From the NCBI RefSeq assembly GCF_021395205.1, contig NZ_JAJVCS010000002.1, positions 1 to 64,000 on the forward strand: a DNA stretch of 64,000 nucleotides, written 5' to 3'. This DNA is from Polynucleobacter sp. IMCC 30228 (GTDB lineage Bacteria > Pseudomonadota > Gammaproteobacteria > Burkholderiales > Burkholderiaceae). Numbering within the stretch: position 1 is the first letter of the stretch; each line of letters starts with the position of its first letter. A program made the position numbers and the translations under genes. A model generated the notes under the pieces. The model did not search any database and was not told the origin of the DNA. It worked only from the letters and a program-made list of their open reading frames with translations. Below, piece after piece: positions 47,914-57,257 of the stretch.

Positions 47914-48195
47914 TTGAATAAATCAGAATTAGTGGAAAAAATTGCCGCAGATGCCGAATTATCTAAAGCATCTGCCGACCGTGTTCTAAGTTCGGTTATC
48001 GACAATATTATTAAAGCGGTTACTAAAGGTGGCGTAGTGCAACTGATTGGTTTTGGCACCTTTAAATCGGGTAAAAGAGCGGCTCGACTAGGGCGTAACC
48101 CTGCTACTGGTGCAGAAATTAAGATTCCCGCTGCGAAGACCGCCAAATTTTCAGCAGGTAAAGCTTTTAAAGATGCGGTTAATAAGCGTAAGTAA
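47914..48195 (+). CDS. HU-family DNA-binding protein
   Basis: A 93-residue histone-like nucleoid protein. The family signature [21 protein letters not shown] lies near residues 46-66 and includes the DNA-intercalating Arg-Asn-Pro arm. The start is a TTG at 47914 ([15 protein letters not shown] follows), fixed by a strong AAAGGAG seven bases upstream. It has its own promoter region downstream of xsc and a strong terminator, so it is a housekeeping gene sitting between two sulfur-related blocks. Low start-codon strength may limit its dose. Confidence 0.95.
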   Translation: MNKSELVEKIAADAELSKASADRVLSSVIDNIIKAVTKGGVVQLIGFGTFKSGKRAARLGRNPATGAEIKIPAAKTAKFSAGKAFKDAVNKRK

Positions 48196-48210
48196 ATTTA
48201 AATTCTTAAT

Positions 48211-48242
48211 AAAAAAACCGCCATCTGCTGGCGGTTTTTTTT
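48211..48242 (+). terminator. Rho-independent terminator of the HU gene
   Basis: CCGCCA (48218-48223) pairs with TGGCGG (48229-48234) around TCTGC, flanked by an A-run before and eight T after, so it may stop transcription in both directions (the soeC gene converges from the right). Confidence 0.93.
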
Positions 48243-48274
48243 AAGCTTTGTTTTAATGACAGCGTTAATTATTT

Positions 48275-49210
48275 TTATGAAACCCGTTGATAATATAAAT
48301 TTTGCGGATGGTTTGCTTCAGCAAAAAACATCCAACGCTCCGCAATTAAACCGCTACAGTGAATGATAAAAGCGACCATGATCCAGCTATAGCTTTGTGC
48401 GGAAATAGCATATGCTAAGGCGATCATCGGGACAAAGTAGGCATTAAAGAAAATAATTTTTCGTAAATTACTGATTACTAAATTACTTTGCTGATGAAAA
48501 AATTCGCGGGTATTAAAGCTGCCACCCATTAAGCCCATGGAAGTTTGCCGAAGTTGAGGATTTTTAATTCCTGTAGCAGAATTTAAATTCGAAATAGGCT
48601 TTAGGCGTTGATTCCGGCGCCAAATCCATAACTTAATGTTGAGACAGGCGAAAAGTAAAATGAAACCAAAGCCCGCTAGAAGTGATGGCTCGATTGCTGG
48701 AATGACAGAGGGCCAAATAGCAATTAAGCTGGCGAATAAGAGCCAGCCCGATGTGAGGCCTAGCGCCATGAAATTAACCAAGGTTAGGGGGCTGGCCCAC
48801 TCTTGAATAAAGCGAATGCATTGATAAATTTGCGCAGTACAAACCCACAAAGCAATAGCCAGAATAATTAGAGCAAGCCATAACCAAGTTGGTTGTTGCT
48901 GGTTAATTGTAAAGAGCCAAGCTAAGCCGGTAACGGCAATGAATAGGGGTAAAACTAGCACCTCACGAGAAAGCCATGAAGTACGCCACATTAGCATAGC
49001 CCGCCAAGCGCGCTCGGGGTGACCCAAGTGAAAAAATGAGGCTAGTAAGCTAATCAATAGTAGTGCTAAGGCTACTGGCAAAGCAAGCCAAGCAAGAAAT
49101 TCACTCGGCAATATTACAGTGCGCAAATTGATAAGGGCAATAGAAATAATTAAACCTTGAGCCATTCCCGCTAAGGTAGTAAAAAAAATGAGAGAAAAAT
49201 TAGGTTGCAT
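48275..49210 (-). CDS. soeC: DmsC/NrfD-like membrane anchor, probable SoeC
   Basis: A 311-residue membrane protein of the DmsC family with about eight hydrophobic helices (FSLIFFTTLAGMAQGLIISI at the N-terminus; LGHPERAWRAMLMWRTSWLS is the conserved loop after helix 2). It anchors the AB dimer and passes electrons to quinone. Its start overlaps the last base of soeB. In a sulfonate-degrading context the complex is most simply a SoeABC sulfite dehydrogenase; DMSO or polysulfide reductase anchors look similar. Confidence 0.8.
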   Translation of the reverse strand: MQPNFSLIFFTTLAGMAQGLIISIALINLRTVILPSEFLAWLALPVALALLLISLLASFFHLGHPERAWRAMLMWRTSWLSREVLVLPLFIAVTGLAWLFTINQQQPTWLWLALIILAIALWVCTAQIYQCIRFIQEWASPLTLVNFMALGLTSGWLLFASLIAIWPSVIPAIEPSLLAGFGFILLFACLNIKLWIWRRNQRLKPISNLNSATGIKNPQLRQTSMGLMGGSFNTREFFHQQSNLVISNLRKIIFFNAYFVPMIALAYAISAQSYSWIMVAFIIHCSGLIAERWMFFAEANHPQNLYYQRVS

Positions 49211-49866
49211 TAGTTTTCATCCATTACAGCTTGAATGGTGTCCATAATTGAGCGGGGTAAATATTGATTGGCTGGTTGTGTTTCCCATTCGGGCATTAGC
49301 GAATATCCACCGCGTTCTTTAATGGCGATACTGGCTTCTGATAGGGGATCATGCACGTCACCAAAAATACGCGCACCGGTGGGGCAGGCTAATACGCAGG
49401 CAGGTTTACGTTCACTTTCGGGCAAAGTTTTGCTATAGATGCGATCAACGCATAAAGTACATTTAGTCATTACCTGACGTTCTTCGTCGAGCTCGCGTGC
49501 GCCATATGGGCAGGCCCAAGCACAATATTTACAGCCAATGCATTTATCGTAATCAACTAAAACAATGCCATCTTCAGCCCGTTTATAACTTGCCCCAGTA
49601 GGGCATACAGGCACACAAGGGGGATCTTCACAATGCAAACACGACTTAGGAAAATGCACGGTTTCCATTTTTGGAAATGAACCCGCTTCATAGGTTTGTA
49701 CGCGGTTAAAAAAAGTGCCAGTCGGATTTTCACCGTATGCATGCAAATCGGTTAACGGACCAGCTGAGCCTTGGGTATTCCACTCCTTGCAAGAGGTAAC
49801 GCAAGCATGACAACCAACGCAAACATTTAAATCGATGACGAGGGCAAGTTGTTTATTGGTTTTCAT
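49210..49866 (-). CDS. soeB: Four-cluster ferredoxin-like subunit, probable SoeB
   Basis: A 218-residue electron-transfer subunit with four 4Fe-4S cysteine groups: CVGCHACVTSCKEWN, CLHCEDPPCVPVCPTGA, CIGCKYCAWACPYGA and CTLC with CVLACPTGA. It has no signal peptide. It starts four bases inside the end of soeA and overlaps soeC by one base, so the three genes are one operon. It links the molybdenum subunit to the membrane anchor. Confidence 0.87.
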   Translation of the reverse strand: MKTNKQLALVIDLNVCVGCHACVTSCKEWNTQGSAGPLTDLHAYGENPTGTFFNRVQTYEAGSFPKMETVHFPKSCLHCEDPPCVPVCPTGASYKRAEDGIVLVDYDKCIGCKYCAWACPYGARELDEERQVMTKCTLCVDRIYSKTLPESERKPACVLACPTGARIFGDVHDPLSEASIAIKERGGYSLMPEWETQPANQYLPRSIMDTIQAVMDEN

Positions 49867-52763
49867 TGAAACTCCCCAGCATTTTTTGCATTCTTACCTA
49901 AGGGCATACCAGGTACTGTGAAGGCTTTCACTTGTGGCCAAGTTTCTGCAGGTTCACTAGCATCGGCTAAAGCTAATTTGACCCGCACGTCATACCAACC
50001 TGCTTGACCTGTAATGGGATCGGAATTGCTGACAGTAAAGCCGCCTAAGGCCAATTCTTCGGTAATAAGATGGTTCAGTAGGAACCCTTTTTTTGACTCG
50101 TCGGCATTAGCAGCTAAGCTCCAAGCCGACTCTGCTTTGCCAATCGCATTCCAAGTCCAAACTGTGCCTGGGTCAACTGCTTCGGAATGGCGTGCCATGC
50201 ATTTCACTTTGCCCCATTGCGATTCAATCCAAATCCAGGCGCCATCAGCAATGCCTTGATCGGTGGCCGTCTTGGTATTCACAAATAAATAATTATGGCT
50301 ATGAATTTGCCTCAGCCATGCATTTTGGGAATCCCAAGAGTGATACATCGCCATGGGCCGTTGGGTAATTGCGTTTAAATTAAAAGTCGCTAAGTCCGTC
50401 ACTTCTTCTTCGAGTGGGGGATACCAAAATGGTAAGGGATCAAAATATTTTTCAATCCGTTTTTTTAGATGCTCGGGGGGTTTGCGACCTGGGCGCTTAC
50501 CTTGCGCTGCTAAACGAAATTTTTGCAAGATATCGGAATACACCGCAATCATAATCGGATCATTTTTTTGCCGGATCGCATTGGCTTTAGCAAAATCGAG
50601 GTAGCTACGATTCCAATTGCGCATGTAATGATGTTCTTCGGGCATGTGATATTGAAATACACAATTGTTATCGGCGTATTGTTGCCATTGATTTGCATTC
50701 GGCTCGCCGCGCAAACTTTTCTCTCCTTCTTTGCCGCGCCAGCCCGCTAAAAATCCAATGCCAGAATCAGGCGCGGTTTCAAAGCGGGTAATGAAATCGG
50801 TATAGCCAGTAAATTTACGTTGGCCATCTGCGGTTGTAAACGCAGGTAATTTCAGGCGGGAAGCCAATTCAACAAGCACCTCTTGAAAGGGCTTGCATTC
50901 TCCCATCGGCGCCAATACCGGAATACGGACTGAATCTACAGGCCCATCAAATTCCGAGATCGGACGATCGAGCATGCTCATCACGTCGTGACGCTCTAAA
51001 TAAGTTGTATCGGGCAAAACTAGATCTGCAAAATCAACCATCTCCGACTGGAAGGCATCACACACCACTAAGAAAGGAATTTTAAATTCACCATCAGCAT
51101 TTTTCGAATTTAATAACTCACGCACTTGCATGGTATTCATGGTGGAATTCCACGACATATTAGCCATGAAAATCATCAGCGTATCGATGGTGTAGGGATC
51201 ACCTTTAACTGCATTGGTAATCACGTTGTGCATTAAGCCATGTGCTGCTAAGGGGTGCTCCCAAGAATAGGCCTTATCTATGCGTAGGGGTTGCTCATTA
51301 TTATCCAGCGCGAGGTCTTCAGGTTGAGTGGGCCAACCAAGCGGCGCTTTACCAAGCGGGGTATTAGGTTTGACATCAGCCTCAGAAGAGGGTGGTTTGA
51401 CATTGGGCGGTACCTGTCTTGGATAGGGCGCCTTATGGCGAAAGCCACCTGGGCGATCGATGGTGCCTAGCAATGACATTAAGACGGCTAGCCCCCGGGT
51501 CGTTTGAAAACCATTTGAATGAGCCGAAAGACCGCGCATTGCATGAAATGCAACAGGGCGGCCAATCACTTTATCGTGCTCAACACCCCATACGTCAGTC
51601 CACTGAATCGGTAACTCGAAGGCTTGTTCGAAAGCGGCATGCGCCATTTCTTTAGCGAGCTGCCGAATCCGCTCAGCCGCAATACCCGTAATCGAGGCAG
51701 CCCACTCTGGCGTGGTATCAGCAACTTGACGACGCAGTAACTCAAATGCAGGCGCAACTTTTTTACCGGCATGAGGGCCTGCGCCCATGATGTATTCACC
51801 GCTGAGGGCAGGCGATACTCCAGCCTCAAAGCAAGGACGAGCACTATTGGTTTTTTCATCCCACACATATTTATTGTGCGGTAGATCCAGGTTAATTTGC
51901 TCGCTATCGGGATCATACAAAAATAGCCCCTCTTCTGGGCCAGAATCTAAACAAACCAATTGCCCTGAATTACTATAGCGCTGCAAAAATGGGGCATCGA
52001 ACTTCTCCTCACGAATGAGCTCATGCATCAACGCCATAAATAAGGCGCCATCCGTACCAGGTTTAATGGGTATCCATTCATCGGCAATTGCTGAGTAACC
52101 TGTGCGCACTGGATTAATAGAAATAAAGCGGCCGCCGGCACGCTTAAATTTGGATAAAGCAATTTTCATCGGGTTGCTGTGATGATCTTCAGCGGTACCA
52201 ATCATAATAAATAATTTAGCTCGATCTAAATCAGGACCACCAAATTCCCAAAAGCTACCACCGATGGTGTAGATCATGCCTGCAGCCATATTGACAGAAC
52301 AAAAGCCACCATGGGCGGCATAATTTGGCGTACCAAATTGACGCGCAAACAAACCGGTTAAGGCTTGCATCTGATCGCGGCCAGTAAACAGAGCAAATTT
52401 CTTTGGATCGGAAGCACGAATTTTTGCTAAGCGCTCGCTTAAGATTTCAAATACTTGCTCCCAACTAATCGGTTCAAAAGCACCTTCACCCCTAGCACTA
52501 CCGGCTTTACGTAAGAGGGGCTGAGTAATGCGAGCAGGTGATTTTTGCTTCATGATTCCTGCTGAGCCCTTGGCGCAGATCACGCCCTTGTTTAAGGGGT
52601 GATCAGGATTACCATCGATGTAGACGAGTTCGCCCTCGCGCAGGTGGGCGCGAATGCCGCAACGGCAGGCGCACATATAGCAAGTGGTTTTCTTAATTTC
52701 ATCGATTGGCTGTTGCTGACCAATGGGATCGTGAACGGGGGCACTGGAAAAGAGTTTGAACAT
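49863..52763 (-). CDS. soeA: Molybdopterin oxidoreductase, probable SoeA sulfite dehydrogenase
   Basis: A 966-residue catalytic subunit of the DMSO-reductase superfamily. The N-terminal 4Fe-4S motif is C-x2-C-x3-C (CYMCACRCG) with the fourth Cys in GVICAKGSAG, and a Cys in HGGFCSVNMAAGM is the likely molybdenum ligand. The N-terminus (MFKLFSSAPVHDP) has no twin-arginine signal, so the enzyme should face the cytoplasm. That is the distinguishing feature of SoeABC, which oxidises cytoplasmic sulfite to sulfate. Sulfite is exactly what SuyAB and Xsc, encoded upstream, release. The assignment rests on topology and context; other respiratory molybdoenzymes are possible. Confidence 0.82.
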   Translation of the reverse strand: MFKLFSSAPVHDPIGQQQPIDEIKKTTCYMCACRCGIRAHLREGELVYIDGNPDHPLNKGVICAKGSAGIMKQKSPARITQPLLRKAGSARGEGAFEPISWEQVFEILSERLAKIRASDPKKFALFTGRDQMQALTGLFARQFGTPNYAAHGGFCSVNMAAGMIYTIGGSFWEFGGPDLDRAKLFIMIGTAEDHHSNPMKIALSKFKRAGGRFISINPVRTGYSAIADEWIPIKPGTDGALFMALMHELIREEKFDAPFLQRYSNSGQLVCLDSGPEEGLFLYDPDSEQINLDLPHNKYVWDEKTNSARPCFEAGVSPALSGEYIMGAGPHAGKKVAPAFELLRRQVADTTPEWAASITGIAAERIRQLAKEMAHAAFEQAFELPIQWTDVWGVEHDKVIGRPVAFHAMRGLSAHSNGFQTTRGLAVLMSLLGTIDRPGGFRHKAPYPRQVPPNVKPPSSEADVKPNTPLGKAPLGWPTQPEDLALDNNEQPLRIDKAYSWEHPLAAHGLMHNVITNAVKGDPYTIDTLMIFMANMSWNSTMNTMQVRELLNSKNADGEFKIPFLVVCDAFQSEMVDFADLVLPDTTYLERHDVMSMLDRPISEFDGPVDSVRIPVLAPMGECKPFQEVLVELASRLKLPAFTTADGQRKFTGYTDFITRFETAPDSGIGFLAGWRGKEGEKSLRGEPNANQWQQYADNNCVFQYHMPEEHHYMRNWNRSYLDFAKANAIRQKNDPIMIAVYSDILQKFRLAAQGKRPGRKPPEHLKKRIEKYFDPLPFWYPPLEEEVTDLATFNLNAITQRPMAMYHSWDSQNAWLRQIHSHNYLFVNTKTATDQGIADGAWIWIESQWGKVKCMARHSEAVDPGTVWTWNAIGKAESAWSLAANADESKKGFLLNHLITEELALGGFTVSNSDPITGQAGWYDVRVKLALADASEPAETWPQVKAFTVPGMPLGKNAKNAGEFQ

Positions 52764-52865
52764 ATTGTTTAGCTTTTGATAAATTAAAATCTAAGAGGTA
52801 GGATACACAAAATTGGCGAAGAATGTGGCTTTAAAAAAAGTCGGGCAATAAATGCGTTAAAAAAG

Positions 52866-53555
52866 CTAGCTAGAGGCTTTAACTAAGCGTAACTTAGGAT
52901 AATTCGCTTTAGCGCCATCAAGGAAATTTTCAATTGATCGGGTTAAGTAGCCTTCAAAATTAATTTTAGTCTCGTGGTTAAAAATATATTTACGGGTAGC
53001 ATAAGCAAAGAAACTACCATGTAAGACCCAAACAAATTCTCGCTCATCATCGGAGATTGGCCCCCAGCTTTTATCATCACCGCAGAGGGCTCTTAAGGCC
53101 ATGCAAACTGGATCAATCAGCCGTTGACGAATCATCTTGAGGTATTTCTGATTCATGCCAGTGCCCGCTAAACCTGAATATAAATACACCCGAATCCACC
53201 GGCGCGAGAAGCTATCCTCAAAATATTGTTGATAAAAGGTTACGAGGCGCTTTTTTAGGGGAATAGTTTGGTTTTCTAGTAACGCATCCCACTCTTTTTG
53301 CCAAGAGTCTAAGAAGATGATTTCGAACACTTCTTCCATCAAGACCTGTTTTGAAGGGAAGTAGCGGTAGAGTAGGGGCTGGGTAATGCCTAGGCGCTCA
53401 GACAGTTCCCTAGTTTTGCCAGTAAAGCCTAGTTCAGCAAAGTAATCGATAGCCCCCGCCAAAATGAGCTCGCGCCGCTGACTCGGCGCCATTCTGATGC
53501 GCGATTTTTGTGGCGCCTTTTTGGCTGGTTTGCGTTTAGCAACTTTAAGGGGCAT
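52866..53555 (-). CDS. TetR-family transcriptional regulator
   Basis: A 229-residue regulator with a Lys-rich N-terminal extension and then the TetR helix-turn-helix (RRELILAGAIDYFAELGFTG with SERLGITQPLLYRYFPSKQV, about residues 28-72), followed by a ligand domain. It is divergent from fhs with 243 bases between them, which contain a large inverted repeat around a promoter-like sequence. It is also upstream of soeA in the same direction (102 bases), so it could affect both the sulfite dehydrogenase and the fhs-Rieske operon. The inducer is unknown. Confidence 0.88.
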   Translation of the reverse strand: MPLKVAKRKPAKKAPQKSRIRMAPSQRRELILAGAIDYFAELGFTGKTRELSERLGITQPLLYRYFPSKQVLMEEVFEIIFLDSWQKEWDALLENQTIPLKKRLVTFYQQYFEDSFSRRWIRVYLYSGLAGTGMNQKYLKMIRQRLIDPVCMALRALCGDDKSWGPISDDEREFVWVLHGSFFAYATRKYIFNHETKINFEGYLTRSIENFLDGAKANYPKLRLVKASS

Positions 53556-53678
53556 ATGGTGTTATAAAACCTAGTAAATGCTGCAATATTGAAATACCCA
53601 AAAATCGTAAAAAGCTTGATAAGCTATTGTATTTACTTGGATGCCCCTTAGCGTTGCAGGTCGTCTAAGTAGTTTCCC

Positions 53679-53752
53679 TAATTAATCGTTGATAAATACT
53701 GTGAAATTTTTGCATTAATGTTGTATAGTTCTAATTATCAATAGATTAATTA
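53679..53752. promoter_or_regulatory. Inverted-repeat operators flanking a promoter between tetR and fhs
   Basis: A 17-base element at 53679-53695 (TAATTAATCGTTGATAA) recurs inverted at 53735-53752 as TTATCAATAGATTAATTA, identical except for a two-for-one base change in the centre. Between them lie GTGAAA (53701-53706) and TATAGT (53724-53729) with 17-base spacing, a plausible promoter facing fhs. Each element is itself quasi-palindromic (TnATnAA...TTnATnA), as expected of TetR operators. Confidence 0.6.
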
Positions 53753-53798
53753 AGCTTTAGGCCGTCTTCAGATAACCGTTAATTTTACAGAGGTTCAA

Positions 53799-55469
53799 AT
53801 GCCAAGTGATATCGAAATAGCTCAAAAAGCGACCATGAAAAAGATCGCCGGAATTGCCAAGGAGCGCTTAGGCATTCCTGAAGACTCGCTAGAGCCATTT
53901 GGGCATTACAAGGCCAAGGTCTCATTAGCTTATTTAGATACCTTAAAAAACAAAAAAGACGGCAAACTTATCTTAGTAACAGCAATTAGTCCAACCCCCG
54001 CAGGCGAAGGTAAAACCACCACTACGGTTGGCTTGGGCGATGCGCTGAACCATATCGGCAAAAAAGCCATGATTTGTTTGCGTGAACCCTCTCTTGGCCC
54101 AGTGTTTGGCGTAAAGGGCGGGGCAGCCGGGGGAGGCTACGCCCAAATCGTGCCCATGGAAGATATTAATTTGCATTTCACGGGCGATTTTTCGGCGATT
54201 GCCTTGGCTAATAACTTGCTAGCGGCTTTAATTGATAACCATATTTATCATGGCAATACCTTGGGTATTGATGTGCGTCGTATTCAATGGAAGCGGGTAG
54301 TGGATATGAATGACCGCGCTTTACGCTCCATTACTGCTGGCTTGGGAGGCCCTGGTAATGGCTACCCCCGTGAAGATGGCTTTGATATTGTGGTTGCCTC
54401 AGAGATCATGGCAATTTTCTGTTTGGCCACGTCAATCGAGGATTTAAAAGAGCGTTTGTCAAAAATTGTGGTTGGCTATACCCGCGATTTAAAGCCCGTT
54501 TTAGCAAAAGATCTGAATGCGCATGGTGCCATGACGGTATTGCTTAAAGATGCGCTGGCACCTAATTTGGTGCAAACCTTAGAAAATAATCCAGCCTTTG
54601 TTCATGGTGGCCCCTTTGCCAATATTGCCCATGGTTGTAATTCAGTTATTGCCACTCAAGCCGCATTGAAGTTAGCGGATTATGTAGTGACAGAGGCAGG
54701 GTTTGGTGCGGACTTGGGCGCTGAAAAGTTTATTGATATTAAATGCCGTAAGTCAGGTTTGCGTCCTGCGGCTGTCGTGATCGTAGTAACAGTGCGCGCG
54801 ATGAAGTATCACGGTGGAGTTGATGTTGCCAATTTAACTAAAGAAGACTTAATTGCCTTAGATAAGGGTTTGGTCAATTTGGAGCGTCACGTTGAAAACA
54901 TTACTCAGGTCTATAACTTACCCTGCGTTGTTTCGATCAATCAATTCTTGAGTGATACCGATGCAGAAATCGATTTGATTCGTAAGCGGATGGATCGTTT
55001 TGGAGCAAAAGTAGTAGTGGCTTCGCATTGGGCCCATGGCGGTAAAGGTGCGGCAGATCTAGCCAAGATTGTTGTTGACCTTTGCGAATCTGATAAAAAA
55101 ATGCAGTTTGTTTACGAAGAAGAAGATACGCTTTGGGAAAAAATTAATAAAATCGCAAAACGGGTTTACCGTGCTGGGGAAGTAAATGCGGATTCAAAAG
55201 TCCGTGCGCAAATTGCCAGTCTGCAGGAGCAGGGTTATGGGCATTACCCAGTATGTGTAGCCAAAACTCAAAGTTCTTTTTCAACCGATGCAAAATTACG
55301 TGGCGCTCCAGAGGGACACACCATTACTGTGCGTGAAGTTCGCTTGGCTGCTGGCGCTGAATTTATCGTCATGGTTTGTGGTGACATCATGACCATGCCT
55401 GGTTTACCTAAGGTACCTTCGGCAGAAAAAATTGACTATATTGACGGCAAAGTAACAGGCCTTTTTTAA
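53799..55469 (+). CDS. fhs: Formate-tetrahydrofolate ligase
   Basis: ATP-dependent synthesis of 10-formyl-THF from formate and THF, reversible in the direction of ATP and formate. At 556 residues it is the standard length. The nucleotide loop is [18 protein letters not shown], followed by [20 protein letters not shown] and [14 protein letters not shown]. The ATG follows AGAGG. It is the first gene of the cluster behind the TetR site, 57 bases before the Rieske alpha gene, with no terminator between. Its placement with an oxygenase and a PanB-like enzyme suggests use in a catabolic C1 route in addition to housekeeping. Confidence 0.96.
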   Translation: MPSDIEIAQKATMKKIAGIAKERLGIPEDSLEPFGHYKAKVSLAYLDTLKNKKDGKLILVTAISPTPAGEGKTTTTVGLGDALNHIGKKAMICLREPSLGPVFGVKGGAAGGGYAQIVPMEDINLHFTGDFSAIALANNLLAALIDNHIYHGNTLGIDVRRIQWKRVVDMNDRALRSITAGLGGPGNGYPREDGFDIVVASEIMAIFCLATSIEDLKERLSKIVVGYTRDLKPVLAKDLNAHGAMTVLLKDALAPNLVQTLENNPAFVHGGPFANIAHGCNSVIATQAALKLADYVVTEAGFGADLGAEKFIDIKCRKSGLRPAAVVIVVTVRAMKYHGGVDVANLTKEDLIALDKGLVNLERHVENITQVYNLPCVVSINQFLSDTDAEIDLIRKRMDRFGAKVVVASHWAHGGKGAADLAKIVVDLCESDKKMQFVYEEEDTLWEKINKIAKRVYRAGEVNADSKVRAQIASLQEQGYGHYPVCVAKTQSSFSTDAKLRGAPEGHTITVREVRLAAGAEFIVMVCGDIMTMPGLPKVPSAEKIDYIDGKVTGLF

Positions 55470-55526
55470 TCAGCAATCTTTTATCAGCGTAACTTCAATC
55501 AATTTATCTTAATTAGGGAGCGAAAT

Positions 55527-56747
55527 ATGTCTCGTAATTCTGCCGAATGGCTGCAAACCCCAAGTTTTCCGAACTCACATTTTGTCGACAGCCGCATTTA
55601 CACCGATGAAGGTTTATTTAAAGAAGAGCAAGAAAAAATCTTTAACAAAAGCTGGATTATTGCTTGCCATGAGAGCGAGTTAGTTAATGCTTTCGATTAT
55701 CGTACCTTTAGCCATCCAGGCGGAGCGCCCTTAATTATTGTGCGCGGTGAAGATATGCAGGTCCGCTCTTTTTACAATATTTGCCCACACCGTGGCAACA
55801 CGTTGTTGTACGATCCGGTGGGCAATGCGAAGCGCATCACTTGTATTTTCCATGCTTGGATGTTTGATACCAAAGGTAAGTGTATAGAAATTTCACGTGG
55901 CACACAGGGCTACCAAGATCGTTATACCTGTGAAAATGCTGGCTTGAGAGAAGTTAGAACTGAAATTGGTTACGGTGGCTTCGTTTGGGTTAACGTTGAT
56001 GATCAAGCGCCAACACTAAAAGAATATATCGGCGATTCGATGAATATGCTGGATGATAATTTATCGATGCCATTAGAAGTATTCCACTACCACAAGGCTA
56101 TCGTCGATACGAACTATAAATTGTGGCACGACACTAACAGTGAGTTTTATCACGATTACATGCACTACTTCAATAAAGCTACAGGCATGATGCAGCCTGG
56201 TTATTTTGATCGCAAATATACCGGTTATCCCAATGGTCACGCAACGGTAGGTTCAATGGAAGTAAAGTATGACGCCTATACCAAAGGTAGCAAAGAACGT
56301 GCTGTAGGTTGGCCTGGGCTTGCGCCAGGGGGCTGGATCTTGATTGATATCTTTCCTGGGATGACATTTAATTTACGCACGTCGGTTTTACGCATGGATA
56401 CCGCTATTCCACTCGGCCCTAATAAATTGATTATTGAATTTAGGGGTCTTGCACCGAAAAGCGATACTCCAGAACAGCGTGCTGAACGTATTCATGATCA
56501 CAATGTCATTTGGGGTCCATTTGGCCGTAATCTGCATGAAGATTTGCTTGGCGTTCATGGTCAAGGCAGAGCGATGCGCGATGGGACTGATAGCAAGTGG
56601 GTGATTCATGGTCGCGAGGAAAATTCGACGATTCATGATGAAGTTGGTATGCGTCATTTTTATGCAGAGTGGAGCAAAAAAATGCAACGGCCCGCTTTTA
56701 ATCCGCTTGGCGATAACAAGTTAAATGCTGTGAAAGAAGTTGCTTAA
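55527..56747 (+). CDS. Rieske non-heme iron oxygenase alpha subunit
   Basis: A 406-residue oxygenase alpha subunit. The Rieske cluster is C86-x-H88 and C106-x2-H109 (ICPHRGNT and CIFHAW). The mononuclear iron site is in HDTNSEFYHDYMHYF, with E206, H209 and H213 as the likely residues, and a third acidic ligand probably near NLHEDLLGV. Most family members have Asp in the bridging position and a longer gap between the two His. GAGCGAAAT is a modest ribosome binding site. With beta, reductase and ferredoxin genes following, this is a complete hydroxylase or demethylase system; the substrate is unknown. Confidence 0.9.
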   Translation: MSRNSAEWLQTPSFPNSHFVDSRIYTDEGLFKEEQEKIFNKSWIIACHESELVNAFDYRTFSHPGGAPLIIVRGEDMQVRSFYNICPHRGNTLLYDPVGNAKRITCIFHAWMFDTKGKCIEISRGTQGYQDRYTCENAGLREVRTEIGYGGFVWVNVDDQAPTLKEYIGDSMNMLDDNLSMPLEVFHYHKAIVDTNYKLWHDTNSEFYHDYMHYFNKATGMMQPGYFDRKYTGYPNGHATVGSMEVKYDAYTKGSKERAVGWPGLAPGGWILIDIFPGMTFNLRTSVLRMDTAIPLGPNKLIIEFRGLAPKSDTPEQRAERIHDHNVIWGPFGRNLHEDLLGVHGQGRAMRDGTDSKWVIHGREENSTIHDEVGMRHFYAEWSKKMQRPAFNPLGDNKLNAVKEVA

Positions 56748-56780
56748 CTTACAGACTGCTTTATTTTTGAGAGAGTAATA

Positions 56781-57239
56781 ATGGATGATCGTATACAAAT
56801 TTCAGAGCTTATTTATAAAAGTTTTTTGACTTTAGACGATTTGAATTTTGCCGGTTTTATAGCCTTATGTGATCCTCAGTACCACTACAAAATTACGGCT
56901 TATAGCCCTGAAATACGTAAAGAGATGATTTGGCTAGAGGAGTCGCGTGATTCTCTCAAGTTGTTATTTGATAACTTACCAAAACATAATAGCGATCACT
57001 CACGCCTCTCTCGCTTAGGGAATGTGTACTTAGTCAGTAAAGCAGGCGCCCATGAGTGGGATGCAGTCACTTTTCTAGAAGTTTTTAGAACTACCCTAGA
57101 TGGGGGTGCAACCGAATTATTTGCGGTGGCTAAGGTGTATGACAAGATTACTGAAGCCAACAAAGAATTTAAATTACTGAGTCGTGAAATTAAGATGGAG
57201 ACCCGCATGTTTGGCTTTGGTCACCATATTCCTTTTTAA
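56781..57239 (+). CDS. Ring-hydroxylating oxygenase beta subunit
   Basis: A 152-residue NTF2/SnoaL-fold small subunit. Family-like features are the N-terminal helix pair IQISELIYKSFLTLDDLNF, the strand segment YKITAYSPEIRKEM and DHSRLSRLGNVYLVSK, and the C-terminal FKLLSREIKMETRMFGFGHH. It packs under the alpha trimer to form an alpha3-beta3 hexamer and is usually structural. It starts 33 bases after the alpha gene, following GAGAG. Its presence argues against the alpha-only quaternary-amine oxygenases. Confidence 0.82.
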   Translation: MDDRIQISELIYKSFLTLDDLNFAGFIALCDPQYHYKITAYSPEIRKEMIWLEESRDSLKLLFDNLPKHNSDHSRLSRLGNVYLVSKAGAHEWDAVTFLEVFRTTLDGGATELFAVAKVYDKITEANKEFKLLSREIKMETRMFGFGHHIPF

Positions 57240-57257
57240 GGCTTGATAAGTACCACG

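Noticed and set aside
48275-52763. DMSO reductase dmsABC
   Set aside because: Subunit architecture fits, but the catalytic subunit has no twin-arginine signal and the context produces sulfite, so a SoeABC role is more consistent.
53753-53798. Tetrahydrofolate or other riboswitch ahead of fhs
   Set aside because: The leader after the second operator arm is under 50 bases with no conserved multi-stem structure.
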